Shown here in pieces: positions 35,381 to 46,632 of a stretch of 64,000 bases of DNA. The notes under the pieces are model-generated. The model ran no database searches and had not been told where the DNA came from. It was given only the letters and a program-made list of their open reading frames with translations. The stretch covers positions 868,001 through 932,000 of the forward strand of contig JAIWZP010000005.1 of assembly GCA_025201375.1 (NCBI GenBank), in the 5' to 3' direction. Position 1 is the first letter of the stretch; each line of letters begins with the position of its first letter. Source of the DNA: Gongronella butleri (lineage: Eukaryota > Mucoromycota > Mucoromycetes > Mucorales > Cunninghamellaceae). The position numbers and the translations under genes were made by a program.

Positions 35381-36014
35381 TCACGGAGAAGATGGGAATG
35401 AACCGAGGATCGACTGGCGGTCAATGTAAATGTAATAAATGGCAACATGGTCGACAAAGAAACATGGTTCGTTGCTAAAAAAAGAAATCGGGTGGAAGCT
35501 TTACGCTTGCGTCTGCTCACAAGAACCGCGCGGATCAGCAGTGAAACGCTCCGCGAAATAAGGTTGCCAGTTAGGCAATTGCGTGGAGCGCTTGCCTTTT
35601 TTGATCGGGCGGATCCTCACTTCCGTTTTAAGCTTTTATCGAGCGGCCCGTCGACCTCCTTTTGAAATTGACGCCAAAAAAAAAAAAAAAGAAAATGATA
35701 TTTTTTTTTATTCGAGAAAAAGAGGGAGGTTGGAAAGAAAGGGGAATAAGAAAAATGAGAAAAAGAGATCAATCATAGGGTATGGGAAAGAAAATAAAGA
35801 GAGAGAAAAGAGCGATAAAGAAATAGAGATGGCCAATTTGCCAAGGAGAAAGAGAAGAAAGGGGGAGTTGGGTAAGGGGGAATAAGAAGAATTCAAAAAA
35901 GCAAGGAGAAAAAGATAAAAGTAAAACGAGGCATCAAAATGTGCCTGAGAAAAAAAAAGTGAAAAGAAGCATAATAAATAAGGTACAATAAAAAGGGGGG
36001 AGGGGCAAGGGGCA
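35381..36014. other. Convergent intergenic region
   Basis: About 630 bp between the stops of the kinase (+) and the C2H2 factor (-). The right half is very purine-rich on the plus strand (AGAAAGGGG-type), fitting a pyrimidine-rich 3' untranslated region for the minus-strand gene. No gene was recognised. Confidence 0.5.
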
Positions 36015-37076
36015 TCAATTGGCGGCGGCGCGCTTGTTGGGGCGACGACGGCGCGTTTGGCGCGCAACATGCTTTGGGTCTGCACGCATCTTTTCGCTAC
36101 AGGCCTTTGACTTTTTGATGTGGCGATTGAGAGCGTCGCTGCGATAGAACTTCTCGGGGCAATAGGCGCAAGGGTGCTGGTAGTCGTTTTCGTGGACGCG
36201 CGTGTGGCGGCGCAAATCATGCGGGCGTGCAAACGACAAGTGGCAGTAGGAGCAATCGTAAGGCTTCTTGCCCTCGTGGACGACCATGTGCGACTTTAGG
36301 TTGTATTGACGCGTGAATGTGCGGCTGCACTCGGAGCATTGAAGACGTGCTGCAGGTGTGGGACGGATCACCGAGTGCTGGCCACCGACATTGGCCTTTT
36401 CTTGATGGGGTTGCTTGGGTTGCTCGTCCTTGACGGGCAAGGGTTGCATTTCTTGCATTTCTTGCACTTTATGCACTTGTTGTTGATGCTGCATATGGAT
36501 CATGACGGGCGACGTGCAAGGCGACATGCACGGCGAAGTGCCTTGGAAAGGGCTCATGTTCATGTTTGGCGATGCCAACACGGGGGTTGGCGACGATTGG
36601 AACAGATAGTCGGCATTGTCGTCGTGCTCCATGGCCGGGGAGAACGACAGAGTGGAATTGGACATTGGGGATGTCATGTAGCCATGGTTCAGGGCCATTG
36701 GCGACGATGTGGGGGCGGCGACCGGCGCCAACCCAGGCACAGACAACGATGGACCATAATAAAACCCATCCACAGGGGCCACTGGCTGCTGCTGCTGCTG
36801 CTGGAACCCGTCATCATAAAGTGACATGGGCGACATGGGCACCACAACACGCGATGGCACCTCCTTGGGCATCATCACCTCTTGCAACATGAATTGCATA
36901 GAATATTGCTCTGTGCCAACTGGCATCAATGGCTGCGCAGCGCCAGAGACACACGAATTGGGCACGTAAAGATCATCGTACATGGACGTGAAGCCTTGTG
37001 TGGAATTGGACAGCATCGACTCGTACAAAAAGCTCGAGTCATAGCCTTGGGAAGGGTAAGAGGTTTCCAAAGGCAT
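36015..37076 (-). CDS. C2H2 transcription factor, Crz1-like
   Basis: One exon of 353 residues. The first 250 residues are Gln/Pro/Ser/Met-rich and probably regulatory. Three zinc fingers lie near residues 260-340: CSECSRTFTRQYNLKSHMVVH, CSYCHLSFARPHDLRRH with its final TRVH, and a third with CAYCPEKFYRSDALNRH closing on a Cys (CCHC type). The order, the YNLKSH helix in finger 1 and the RSDALNRH...C closing finger resemble Crz1, the calcineurin-responsive factor, though the spacing before finger 3 is shorter. A basic tail (RRRRPNKR) could be a nuclear-localisation signal. No obvious PxIxIT calcineurin docking site was identified, so the Crz1 link rests on the fingers alone. Confidence 0.65.
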   Translation of the reverse strand: MPLETSYPSQGYDSSFLYESMLSNSTQGFTSMYDDLYVPNSCVSGAAQPLMPVGTEQYSMQFMLQEVMMPKEVPSRVVVPMSPMSLYDDGFQQQQQQPVAPVDGFYYGPSLSVPGLAPVAAPTSSPMALNHGYMTSPMSNSTLSFSPAMEHDDNADYLFQSSPTPVLASPNMNMSPFQGTSPCMSPCTSPVMIHMQHQQQVHKVQEMQEMQPLPVKDEQPKQPHQEKANVGGQHSVIRPTPAARLQCSECSRTFTRQYNLKSHMVVHEGKKPYDCSYCHLSFARPHDLRRHTRVHENDYQHPCAYCPEKFYRSDALNRHIKKSKACSEKMRADPKHVARQTRRRRPNKRAAAN

Positions 37077-38039
37077 GGGGGAATATAAAAAAGGGAGGAA
37101 GGGGGGGTGAAGGGAAAAGTAAAAAAAAAAAAATAGAGATAGAAAGAGAAAGCAACTGAAGAAGAAAAAAAGAAGAAAGAGAAACGCGGTGGAGGTGGCG
37201 GCCCCTTTTATTTGTGTGTGCAAAAAAAAAGTGAGAGCGAGTGACCAATTGGCTCCCATTCCCGCAGTCCTCCCCTGGCAAACGTCCCAAACGCTCTTTT
37301 TTTTTTTTTTTTTTTTGCGTCAGTGGATTAAGAACACAAAGGATCTGTGCAACCATTGTGTTCGCGCGCTCCATCTTTTTTTTTAAAAAAAAATCCACCA
37401 TGATCTTGAGTTTAGCAATCAGACAGGGGAAGGTCACACCTTGCATTTTTTTTTTTTTTGCCTTTTGCCATGCCGTGCCACCCGTCAATGGCGTCGTCGA
37501 GAACAATTCAACGCCACACCAATTGGGAGAGAAAACAACCAAAAAAAAAAAAAAAAAGGAGAACAGATGGCTGCGGCGCAAAAAATAGGACTCTCCCCAC
37601 TCCCGCCCCTCTCGTGCAAGTGTCGCCGTTGCCCGTCATTGTTTGTGTTACACGAGGGGGTTTTTTTTTATTCTTTTGCAAGTGGACAGTTGCACAGAAT
37701 ATGGCTTTTTGGGCAATCTCGCGAAGCAACATCTCGGGGACACCGGTTGTAGCGCGCGATGACACCAATTCGCAACGTCACACGAACCCTCATTTTTACA
37801 CGCCTGCATTGTATTTTCTTGATAAAAAAAAACACAGGGTGCCACTTGTTTTTGGAATCAAGTGGCGGAATCCTCCATGAAAAGAAAAAAAATGCACTGG
37901 ATCAGCGATCGACAGATTCCATTGTCTTGGGACCTCGGACATCACGGCCCCAATTTGCATGAATTTTTTTTGGGGCATTCCATCTCGCGGATTTCATGAT
38001 GGCCTTGTTCAATGGGCAATTTTTTTTATTGTTCTTGTT
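37077..38039. other. Intergenic, promoter of C2H2 factor and 3' flank of membrane protein
   Basis: Nearly 1 kb with many homopolymer runs (T17-T20 near 37298, A17 near 37540). Short frames on both strands show no family resemblance. It probably contains the upstream control region of the C2H2 factor. Confidence 0.5.
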
Positions 38040-39512
38040 TCATTTGCCACCTTGGCCGCCTGGATTATGCGTACTAAAGCGCCAGCCGAGGGCCTCGGGT
38101 TTCAGGATTAATATACAGAGGATCAGGATGAAAAGGAACACAAGAAAAAGGAGAAACGCGTTGCGTGAACGGCGTTTCCACAAAAAGTCCGCCTTGGCCA
38201 TGTCCTCCTCGGCCTTTGTGCGATACAGCGCGCCCATGATCCACACCGGTGGGAAAAGAAAACCAAAAACAAAGTAGAGAAAAGACGGCCGATATTTGAC
38301 GGGGTCACGCCGTTTTTTGTCCATTTCGGTTTCCTGGGCGTCTTTTTCCACGTCCACGGCCTGTTGCTGCTCGACCAATTGCTGCTTTTTTTCCTGCTCT
38401 TGCATGACGAGCAGCTGCGTCGTAAAAAAAGGGAGCTGCGACTCGCGTTTCACCTGTTTGATCTTTTGACAAACCGCGTCGTAAGGTCTGCGGCACTGTT
38501 GCATGATGTGTGCGCGTCGATGACTCATTTGATCGAGCAGCCATGAACGACTCCGCCACCATGGTGTGGCGGCGCTGCTGCGGTTGTCATTGTCATTGAC
38601 GTCAGTGGTGATGGTGGGGGTGGGTGCCATCATCATTGTCATCTCCGCCGGCGTCTCCATGGCAACGAGGATGCTGCTGCTGCTGCTGCTGCTGCGGCTC
38701 GTGTTCACACTGTTGGTGTCACTCTGGCTTTTGCGACTGCGGCGATAATGATGTTGGCTTGCAATCGCGTCGACTTTGCTTTCTTGTCGGCCAGGCACGC
38801 TGCCTTGGTGGATGCTGTTGAGCAATTGCAGCCTGTCCTTCCATTTGTCCACCTTGTCCATATTTCGCGTGTGTGCGTGCTGCAGCAGCGACAACGACTG
38901 TGATGGGCACGGCAGAATCGCAATCTGCTCCGGCTGGTCCATGGCGGGGTGCGTGTGCAGCATCAGATGCTCCATTCGAGGCAACGTCGGGCTCGGCGCG
39001 TCGGAAATCACAGATTCATCCTCATTGGCGTCGTCCTCTTGATCGTTTACGTCCGTTTTGTCGTTTTTGTCGCGGTCCAAGACGGCCGAGTCATGGGATG
39101 TCTCCGAGGTCCTTGGTCGCGGCGACGAAACGCTGCTTTTTGCAGCTTTTTCCTTTTTCATGCTTTTTGTCTTTTTCACGTCGTCTTCCTGGACGGCCGG
39201 TAAAGTCGCCATGGACGAATTGCCCTGCAAGGATGATGCTTGGCGCGTATGTTGCTGGATCATGCGCGACGCCTGCTTTTCGAGGCCCGCCTCGCGCTTG
39301 TCAATGGGGTCCGTATATCCGTCGGGAAACACAAATGTATATTGTGGCTCAAACAGCGCTTCCCAAGGCTGCTGTTGCCGCCGACCCCGAGGGTATAGGA
39401 CGGTACATGAGTCATTGGTGTTGTTGCCGCTGGTTTTAGTAGTGCAGGATTGGCCATCGTCAACGACAGAGCCACCTGATTCTTTTTCTTGTTCAAATTT
39501 AGAAACATCCAT
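38040..39512 (-). CDS. Uncharacterised protein with C-terminal membrane segments
   Basis: Single exon of 490 residues, starting at the Met before DVSKFEQEKESGG. The first 400 residues are hydrophilic, rich in Ser, Gln, Lys and Asp, with low-complexity tracts. The conserved-looking part is the last 90 residues: DPVKYRPSFLYFVFGFLFPP (first hydrophobic segment, continuing VWIMGAL), a charged linker with KADFLWKRRSRN, then a strongly hydrophobic helix FLLFLVFLFILILCILIL and a short tail. This hairpin resembles the DP-x-Y(K/R)P...PP.W.(L/M)GA tails found in uncharacterised fungal membrane proteins. The protein would have its large N-terminus in the cytosol. No enzymatic motif is visible. An A28 tract lies just upstream of the start. 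Confidence 0.7.
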   Translation of the reverse strand: MDVSKFEQEKESGGSVVDDGQSCTTKTSGNNTNDSCTVLYPRGRRQQQPWEALFEPQYTFVFPDGYTDPIDKREAGLEKQASRMIQQHTRQASSLQGNSSMATLPAVQEDDVKKTKSMKKEKAAKSSVSSPRPRTSETSHDSAVLDRDKNDKTDVNDQEDDANEDESVISDAPSPTLPRMEHLMLHTHPAMDQPEQIAILPCPSQSLSLLQHAHTRNMDKVDKWKDRLQLLNSIHQGSVPGRQESKVDAIASQHHYRRSRKSQSDTNSVNTSRSSSSSSSILVAMETPAEMTMMMAPTPTITTDVNDNDNRSSAATPWWRSRSWLLDQMSHRRAHIMQQCRRPYDAVCQKIKQVKRESQLPFFTTQLLVMQEQEKKQQLVEQQQAVDVEKDAQETEMDKKRRDPVKYRPSFLYFVFGFLFPPVWIMGALYRTKAEEDMAKADFLWKRRSRNAFLLFLVFLFILILCILILKPEALGWRFSTHNPGGQGGK

Positions 39513-40344
39513 CACATGCAAGGCAAAAAAAAAAAAAAAAAAAAAAAAAAAATGAAAAAAAGAGCGGCCGAGCAAGCTGCGCGCCTCTAATTGCCTCTTC
39601 CCCCCATCCCCCGCAAGAGTTGGGCGCCCAAACGAAAATAGAATCCCACCTGATGTGCGCGCGAGACTTGCTCGCACCCAACAGCCCATCCTTGATTATT
39701 TCCGAGAAACAAATGGGCGCCAAAGGATGTGTTTCCCCGTGGCCTTCCCCCCCCCTTTTTTTTTTTTGGGTGATGTCGTCAATGTTCGGGAAGCGTCTTC
39801 CCCTTCTTTTTTTTTTCAATCTCCTGCATTGTTACCAAATGTAGCGCGCGGAGGGGCACTCCGGGTTGCGCTCGGCCAAGCTTTAAAAAAAAAAAACCGA
39901 CAACAGGGATGCGAGGCAACCGGAGTACAAGGTTAAATCTTGTTTTCACAAAAAAGGGACGCCATTTTGTGTTCTCCGCTTGGTTTCCAAAAATTATTGC
40001 GTGCTTTCGGATTTGTCGCGCAACCTACCAAGCTTAACTTGTCGCCTCGGTCCGATTTGACGGCCTTTGATACACGAGCCGAGTACAGCCTCACATTTTG
40101 ATTTTATTTTTGGTGATCCGCAAAGAATCTTCCGAGTAAAAAGAGCAACACAAAGTAAGTTTGGATGAGGCTTTTTGATGATGAACGCGTCACCATGAGC
40201 GCCACAACACTAATCTACCTCTCAAAGGGATATATTCACGGAGACGCCACGCGTGTGGCAAAAAAAACTCAGCTGCTTTGCTGAATCATGAGAAGAGAAA
40301 TCACGGAAATCTTTATTTTTGTATCCATTGAAAAGCCGTGGATC

Positions 40345-40375
<31 letters not shown>

Positions 40376-40452
40376 GGTATCACAAGAAAAAAATTTTGAC
40401 AAATGTGGCATGAGATGGCCAAGGGATCGTCATGACTATGCTTATTCTTGGT
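39513..40452. other. Intergenic with poly-A tracts
   Basis: About 940 bp containing A28 at 39525-39552 and A27 at 40345-40371. No coding region or repeat shared with the other blocks was recognised. It lies between the membrane-protein start and the LRR gene stop, both on the minus strand. Confidence 0.5.
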
Positions 40453-42873
40453 CTAAGCATCAGCGACACCGGCGCGTCGGCGCAAAAAGGCAATGACGGC
40501 GGCAGTACCCTGGGCGAGGAGCGCGGGCTGTGGCACGCGGAAGCGATTACCATAGGCGATGAGCTCGGTGAGGTTGGGGTTGAGGCCGAGACGTGGAGGC
40601 AATTGCGCGAGATCGTTGTTGCCAACGTCCAACACGTGCACATTGGCGACGCTGTCGGGGTCCAGCTCGGCCAGGCGATTGCCATTGACGAGTAGCTTGC
40701 GCAATTGCGGCAGCACGTGCGTCGACAGTGCTGCGGGTAGCGCCGAGAGCACATTGTTGTTCAAATTCAGATCCGTGAGCGCAGGGAAACTCGATGTTGC
40801 CGCTCCATTGGATGCCGCATCGGCGACAACCAGGCTGGCAAGGCGATTGTTGGCCAGGGTCAGCGACTTGACACATGGAAACACCATCTCTGGCTCCTGC
40901 AGCGAAAAAGTCGTCAGTTTGTTGCCGTCGAAATTCAACGACACGAGGGTTTCAGCAAACAACGCGAGCGACGCCAGCGACACCACCGAAATGGCATTGT
41001 CATCTACAAGATTAACAAGTGGGGTCAACCAACCAACCCTTTTTTTTTTACGCATTTTCCGCTGTTTCTTACGCATTTCTAGGGTTTTCACGCCATGGTA
41101 TTTGCTCAATTCGGCTGCTTCCATGGTGTCCAGCTGCTTTCTTGAGAGATTCACGTTGGGCGTCGATGATATGGTCTGCACCTTGGCTGGCGTCGGGTCT
41201 GATGTGTGCGTCTTGTCGGAAGTGACGGCCAATGGCATGTCAGCGTCAGCAGCAATAGCCACATTTTCCTCATTTTCTTCTTGTACGCCGGGCTGGATGC
41301 TCAAAGAGTCGATGAGTTGGGCCATGGAGACGCCGCGCGGCACGGAACGTAGCGGATTGCCTTCCCAGGTGAGCACCTTGAGCTCAGAGAGCTTCCCAAA
41401 GTCCGAGCGCAAGCCCGTCAGATGATTGGCGCCAATATCTAGGCGCTGCAGCGACTGTAGTGCCATGACCGCGTCCGGGATGGATGTCCATTGGTTCGAC
41501 GCCACATCCAATGTCAAAAGTTCAGGGCAGTGCGCAAGCACCTCGTACGATGCGGCGCCGGAAGATGTGTGCAGATCATTGGACGACAAAAGCAGCTCTT
41601 TCAGCTTGGGCATATGCCACGCCGATGGTAGCTCGCTCAATCGGTTGCGGCGCAAATCAAGCCGCTGGAGACGGGGCAACGTCACCGATTCACCCTCTAT
41701 CGTGATAAAAAAAAAAAAAAAGACGCGTCAGAAGCGTAAAGATCACGGAATGATCGAGTGGTTTTACCTGTTTCCAATGTAGCAATGCGATTGTGCAAAA
41801 GTGAGACGTCAAAGAGATGTGGCATGGCGGCGAGCCACGCGAGCGACAGCTCGGTAAGCTGGTTGTGGTCGAGCGACAGCTTTTGGAGGCGCGTCCATTG
41901 TGTAATGGCGTGCGGTAACGCGGTGATGCTGTTGTTGTTGAAATTGATCACCTCCAGGTGCGTCATGGCGCCAACGTCGTCGGGTATCGTGGTCAGCGCA
42001 TTGTGCGCCATGTTTAGGTCGCGCAACTTGGGCAGCTGGTACAGAGCCGCGGGGATCGTGGCAAATTGATTGTGTGAGAGGTCAAGCACTGACAATTGCT
42101 GCAGCCGTGCAAAGCTTTCCGGCAGCGCGTTCAATGCATTGTTGCGGAACTATGAATGAATGAAGGAAGTGGAAGAAATTGAGCTCACGGCAACGCTTTT
42201 CCGGGTGGGGGGAGGCGCAATCTCTTACGTCAATGCTGCTCAATGCGCCAAATTCGGTGCCCAATCGGTCGTCAATGGCCTGCAGATGATTGTCCGAGGC
42301 AATGAGCTTGGTCAAGTCCGAGTCATCGTACCAGGCGTGGTCGGACGACGAAAAATCAACGACGATGGACTTTGGGTCGACGTGGTACATGGTGATGATT
42401 TGGTCGGGGATGTGCTGCAGGGCGCGATTGGCGATATTGAGATGCCCGGACGTCTTGGCCCTTTGGATCACGCCCTTGAGGTTGCTCAAGTCCGGAGCAA
42501 CCGGCGCCGCCTCAAATGGATCGCCACCACCATACCGCTGGGCCCCGGTCATCACCTTGTTGCTGGTGCCACGCTTGACAAATGGCGACGACGCGTCCTT
42601 GTCGTCGTCAAAGGCCGTCTTTTTCACTTCCTCCTTTTTGCCTTGCTGCAGGCGCGACCGTTGCGCAGCCACAAACGCGCGCACACCGTCCGACGCGCGT
42701 GACTGTTGCGCACCTTTGGACTTGTTCGAGGGAGGGGCGGCAGACGCTTGCGTTTTGCTGGACGATGGCGCCGCTGCCGCTGACGCTGACGCGCCACCAC
42801 CACCACCGGCTCGCAACATGGACGCCTTGGTCGGTCGTGGTTGCATTGTCGTCTTTCTCGCTGACGTGGACAT
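40453..42873 (-). CDS. LRRC40-like leucine-rich repeat protein
   Basis: Four exons on the minus strand: 42873-42229, 42149-41768, 41696-41073 and 41003-40453, giving 733 residues. The N-terminal 130 residues are Ala/Ser/Gly/Lys-rich. A segment GVIQRAKTSGHLNIANRALQ followed by HIPDQI and then DDSDLTKLIASDNHLQAIDD is the hallmark start of LRRC40 proteins. About 15 or more leucine-rich repeats follow in two groups (LDLSHNQFATIPAALYQLPKL type), separated by a 90-residue acidic, Ser/Thr-rich insert, a layout also known for LRRC40. The last repeats end in NRFRVPQPALLAQG and a basic tail AFLRRRAG. The protein is probably soluble and acts as a protein-binding scaffold; its function is not established. 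Confidence 0.85.
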
Positions 42874-43884
42874 GATGAGAGAAGGAGGCGAAAAACAGGA
42901 AAACAAGTACTGTAAAAGAGAGAGAGAAAAAAAAAAGGCAGCAATGGAACAAGAAAAAAAAGAGAACGAAAAAGGGGAAGCTGCATCAAAAAAAAAAAAA
43001 AAAAAAAGGTACGGGCGGAAGGCGGAGTTGATGGCTGGCACCCGCGCCACGGTGTCGCCGACTCGCCGATGCATCAAGCGCTGGAACCTGTTTGACACTT
43101 TTATTTCTCCTTTTTTTCGACTCGGTGAACTAGAGGTATGATAGCATCTGCACACTGCAACTGCCAATTACCAAATCGAGCTTCATCCAAATCATCCGCT
43201 GTAAAAGCCAACAACATGATGCATGAAGAATGAATCAATTTTTTTTAGCATATTCACTTTACGCATTCAGCTGATGAGAGCTGACCCGGCCGTCCCAAGA
43301 TGCCGCATTCATCCCATCATGCTACAGTACACGCCGGATATGGTGGTGCCCGCTGGAGGCTATCATACGTACAAATTTGCAGCTTAAAGCAGGGCCGGGG
43401 CTCTCGGTAAGTGCCTGAGAAAATATGCAATTCCATCCGTATTGGATTTTGCACACTCTCCGATTGTCAGATATGATAAAGCGTTTGTTGATCTGTCCAT
43501 GTTTCGGTCTCAGTGCGTAGAAAGCTAGAAACTGGCGCATGCTACTGTACATTATCATTTCAATGCCTGAAGTACTACGTACTGTACGGTACGTACAGCA
43601 TCGCGCTACCTCGTACACGGTACAAAACGTACACATTTTTCTCTACCTTTTAAACACCAAAGACGCAAAGAGCATCTATTTCAAACTTTGCCGGCCTGTT
43701 GTGCTTCCAGAATTTTTTTACAGTCCACTTGATCGCCAATGAAAAATGCGCCACGGCTCAAACTACGGCCCATTGATCAAGACGGACCCGCCCGATTTTT
43801 TTAGGGCTCGAAAATACCAAAAATCTCCTACGTATCATATTTGTACTATTTTGCATTCATCTGGCCATCTGCACGGCCAATGCC

Positions 43885-44275
43885 GCTCAAAAATGGCTGC
43901 ATCGCATTCAGCGCGAAATTTGCAATAAAAAACTTGAACCCCCCAAAGCGCTACGACCACTTTTGAAAAATTCAGGGGTCACTCAGGGGTCACACATTTC
44001 AATCTCAGAAAACCCCAAATTTGGGAAATTTCGAACTCCGAGTGATCAATGCATCCCAAACAGGTAACTCCGACCATTTGCCATTGGCAGACAAAATGAC
44101 AGGTCGCCCCCCCCACCTTAAGAAAAAAGCCCAAAGAGTGACGCATGAACGGCGATCGACTGAGAAAAGTGCCTACTTTGGCCGAGATTTTTTGCAAAAA
44201 TTTAAGGTTTGAGACTTCCAAATTAAGTGCGTGGATTGCATGGAATTTTTATGTACAGTAATTTTTTAATTTTTT
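43885..44275. repeat. Dispersed repeat R1, copy 2
   Basis: Direct repeat of 210-620, with the AGGGGTCAC doublet and the AACAGGTAACTCCGAC block. Close similarity suggests a more recent duplication than R3 or R4. Confidence 0.85.
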
Positions 44276-44509
44276 ATATTTTATCATACAGTAGGTTCTT
44301 CTGGATACAGTATACTGTATTATCGGTTTCAAAAATTTTCGATTTTTTTGCTGCCGAACATATGATATGCAAAAAGCCTGCCAAATGGGGATATTGTGAG
44401 CGGATTTTTCTAGGTTTTTCGTCTTTATATGTAGACCATTTTTTGAAAGCTGCCGATACGTATACTGTACCTATCATAGCGAGGAAAACCGATATACAGT
44501 ACGGTACAG

Positions 44510-45330
44510 TATTCACTGGCCTAAATTTGGAGCCTGATGGTCAGGCTCATGGGGAGGAACGCGTAAAATATTGTTTAACGCTGGGTTTCCAGTAGCTAGT
44601 AAAGACGAATCTCAGGATTTCTCGCGACTGAGTGATCTGATTCGCAAGAAAAGTTAACACCGTTGGAGAATTGTGTCTACAGTACCATTAGCTGGTCCAA
44701 ATTTGGGACCAGATGAGCGAGTTTCTGATGGAGCGCCAGTTTCATAGGCGTAAAGGGGGTAAAGTCATCACCATTTGGTCACATACGCTGGCAACGGCTG
44801 AGCGCCACGACACGTGAGGCACGTCAAATGAATCAGCGGTCAAACGCGATAAAAGCGCTTGTGGTTTGGAGACATCGCGTCGTGTTCTTGGCGAGTTAGC
44901 CTTCACGGGTCGTTTTGATCCTGATTTGGCCCTGATTTTATGGAAAATGCATGTTCCCAGGACTGAGTGATCCCATCACTAAAATTATTTGACCTCGTCG
45001 GCTTTTTGTGTTCAGTATCCGCTAGCTCCAATATAGGACCCGATGACCAAGATCCGGATGACGCGCCCAGCCAAAGTTGGGTAAGAAATTGTCCATTCTG
45101 GTAGTGTACGCGACAACGGCCCAACGTATCAGTGCGTGAGTGATCTCAAATGAACCTGTGCTCAAAAGTGGTTAAAGCGCTTGTGGTCTGGAGACTTCGC
45201 GTTGGGATCTCGGCGAGTTAGCCATCAGGGGTTGTTATGGCCCTGATTTTCCCATTTTGATGGCTCGCGCGACAACGGCTCAACGTATTGACGCGCGAGT
45301 CATCTCAAAATGAATCTGTGTCTCAGATGG
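44510..45330. repeat. Satellite-like repeat R2, copy 2
   Basis: Matches 20930-21620 in order and orientation, with shared GAACGCGTAAAATATT, CCAGATGAGCGAGTTTCT and GGCGAGTTAGCC. GACTG landmarks at about 44626 and 44961 are 335 bp apart; TCAAATGAA-type landmarks at about 44824, 45146 and 45305 are about 322 and 159 bp apart. This again supports a unit near 165 bp. Confidence 0.75.
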
Positions 45331-45398
45331 CAGCCGATACGCGTGCACAAAAGGAAACAACAAGCCTTTGCATTGACTAATACTTGTAGTGAAATGAT

Positions 45399-46420
45399 TT
45401 ATTCATGCAATTGCTGGTACTCCTTCTTCTTTTTGGTCTCTACAGAGACACGCAAGAATCCGTTCAGCTTGGCGGACGCGGTGAAGCACGCGTCGTGGCA
45501 AGCAAACAGCTGGGTAAAAGAAAAGGTGAGTTTTGACAGCAAAAACGACGCGTTGTGGTTGCTTTACCTGCTTTTCGCTGAATTGACCGGTGGACTCTGT
45601 CAAGATCATGTGGGGCTCGGTGATGCTTGGATTGAATGCGAAGGTATGGAGCGAGGCCGCGTTCTACGTGGAGGAAAACGGACAAAATGTACAAAAAAAA
45701 AAAAAAAAAAGCGCGAAATTGAGTCGCGGTCAGACAATTGCCGACGCGCCACGACCTTTTTTTTTTTCTTACCTTGGCTTCTTCCGCAGTGGGATCCAGC
45801 ACGATGGCGTCGGATGTGCTGTCGATCATGCATGTCAAGGACGACACCATGCCTTTAAGAGGCACACCAGCGTCGATGAGGGCGAGCGTCAGGGCATTGA
45901 TCGCGGCAGAGAGTGCCTATGACAACCAAACCAAAAAATAAAAAAAAAAGCATCAGCTCCATTGGCATTGATAAGAAAAAAAGGGGGAAAAAACATACGG
46001 CGCCATCATCTTTTTCGATTTGCACGACCAATTCCAAGAGTGTGCGAGGCATCATGCCGGTGAGGATCATTGGCTCAAAGGTGGTGCGCAACATGCTCTC
46101 GAGCAGCTTTTCTTTGGTGCGCACAAAGCCTGTAGCGGGACGCACCACGACCTCGACGGTGGCCTCGTCTAATTTCTCGTCGCGTGCAGAGATATCGGCC
46201 GGACCGCACACGGACGCGATCACGCACGTGTCGCCTAACCATAGAGATCCGAGGGAAAAAGAAACGCAACGTTGAGTTTTTTTGCTGGATCTTGGGTCGT
46301 TTTTCATGGGGTCTTACCAAAACAGAAGCGCGCCGAGCCGTCCACACGGTGCAAAATGTTCATGGACGCCGTCAAGGGCCGCAGTTCTGTGTCGTCTATC
46401 CTCTTGTCGGGGCGCACCAT
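45399..46420 (-). CDS. RRP46: Exosome subunit Rrp46 (RNase PH fold)
   Basis: Five exons on the minus strand: 46420-46318, 46234-45999, 45916-45773, 45663-45568 and 45509-45399, giving 229 residues, close to human EXOSC5 (235). The RNase PH fold is visible as LRPLTASMNILHRVDGSARF, the strand GDTCVIASVCGPADI, EVVVRPATGF, and LELVVQIEKDDGALSAAINA, a typical RNase PH motif. The second half includes DAGVPLKGMVSSLTCMI and LDPTAEEAK. It is a ring subunit of the RNA exosome, which lacks phosphorolytic activity in most eukaryotes, and acts in 3'-end processing and decay of RNA in nucleus and cytosol. The C-terminal KKKKEYQQLHE tail is basic. Confidence 0.92.
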
Positions 46421-46632
46421 GGGTGGTATACAATAAAAAAAAAAAGAAAGAAAAAGAAAGGGAGGAACGAAAAAATGCAAAAAAGAAAAGCCATTTTCAT
46501 GCAGAATTGGGCAGCCGCGTTCTTTTGAATTGATTCATTTTTTATTTCATTTAGACCACGATAATAATACACGACGAGGACAAGGAGGGGAATAGCAGGA
46601 AAAAGGGGATCAAGAGTGAGCAGATGGTGTTT

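Larger units (their letters stand above)
42874..45398. other. Repeat-rich gene-poor block
   Basis: Between the LRR gene start and the Rrp46 stop. It contains TACGTA/TACTGTA palindromes (43550-43640 and 44255-44520), an R1 copy (43885-44275) and an R2 satellite copy (44510-45330). No gene was recognised. Confidence 0.7.
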
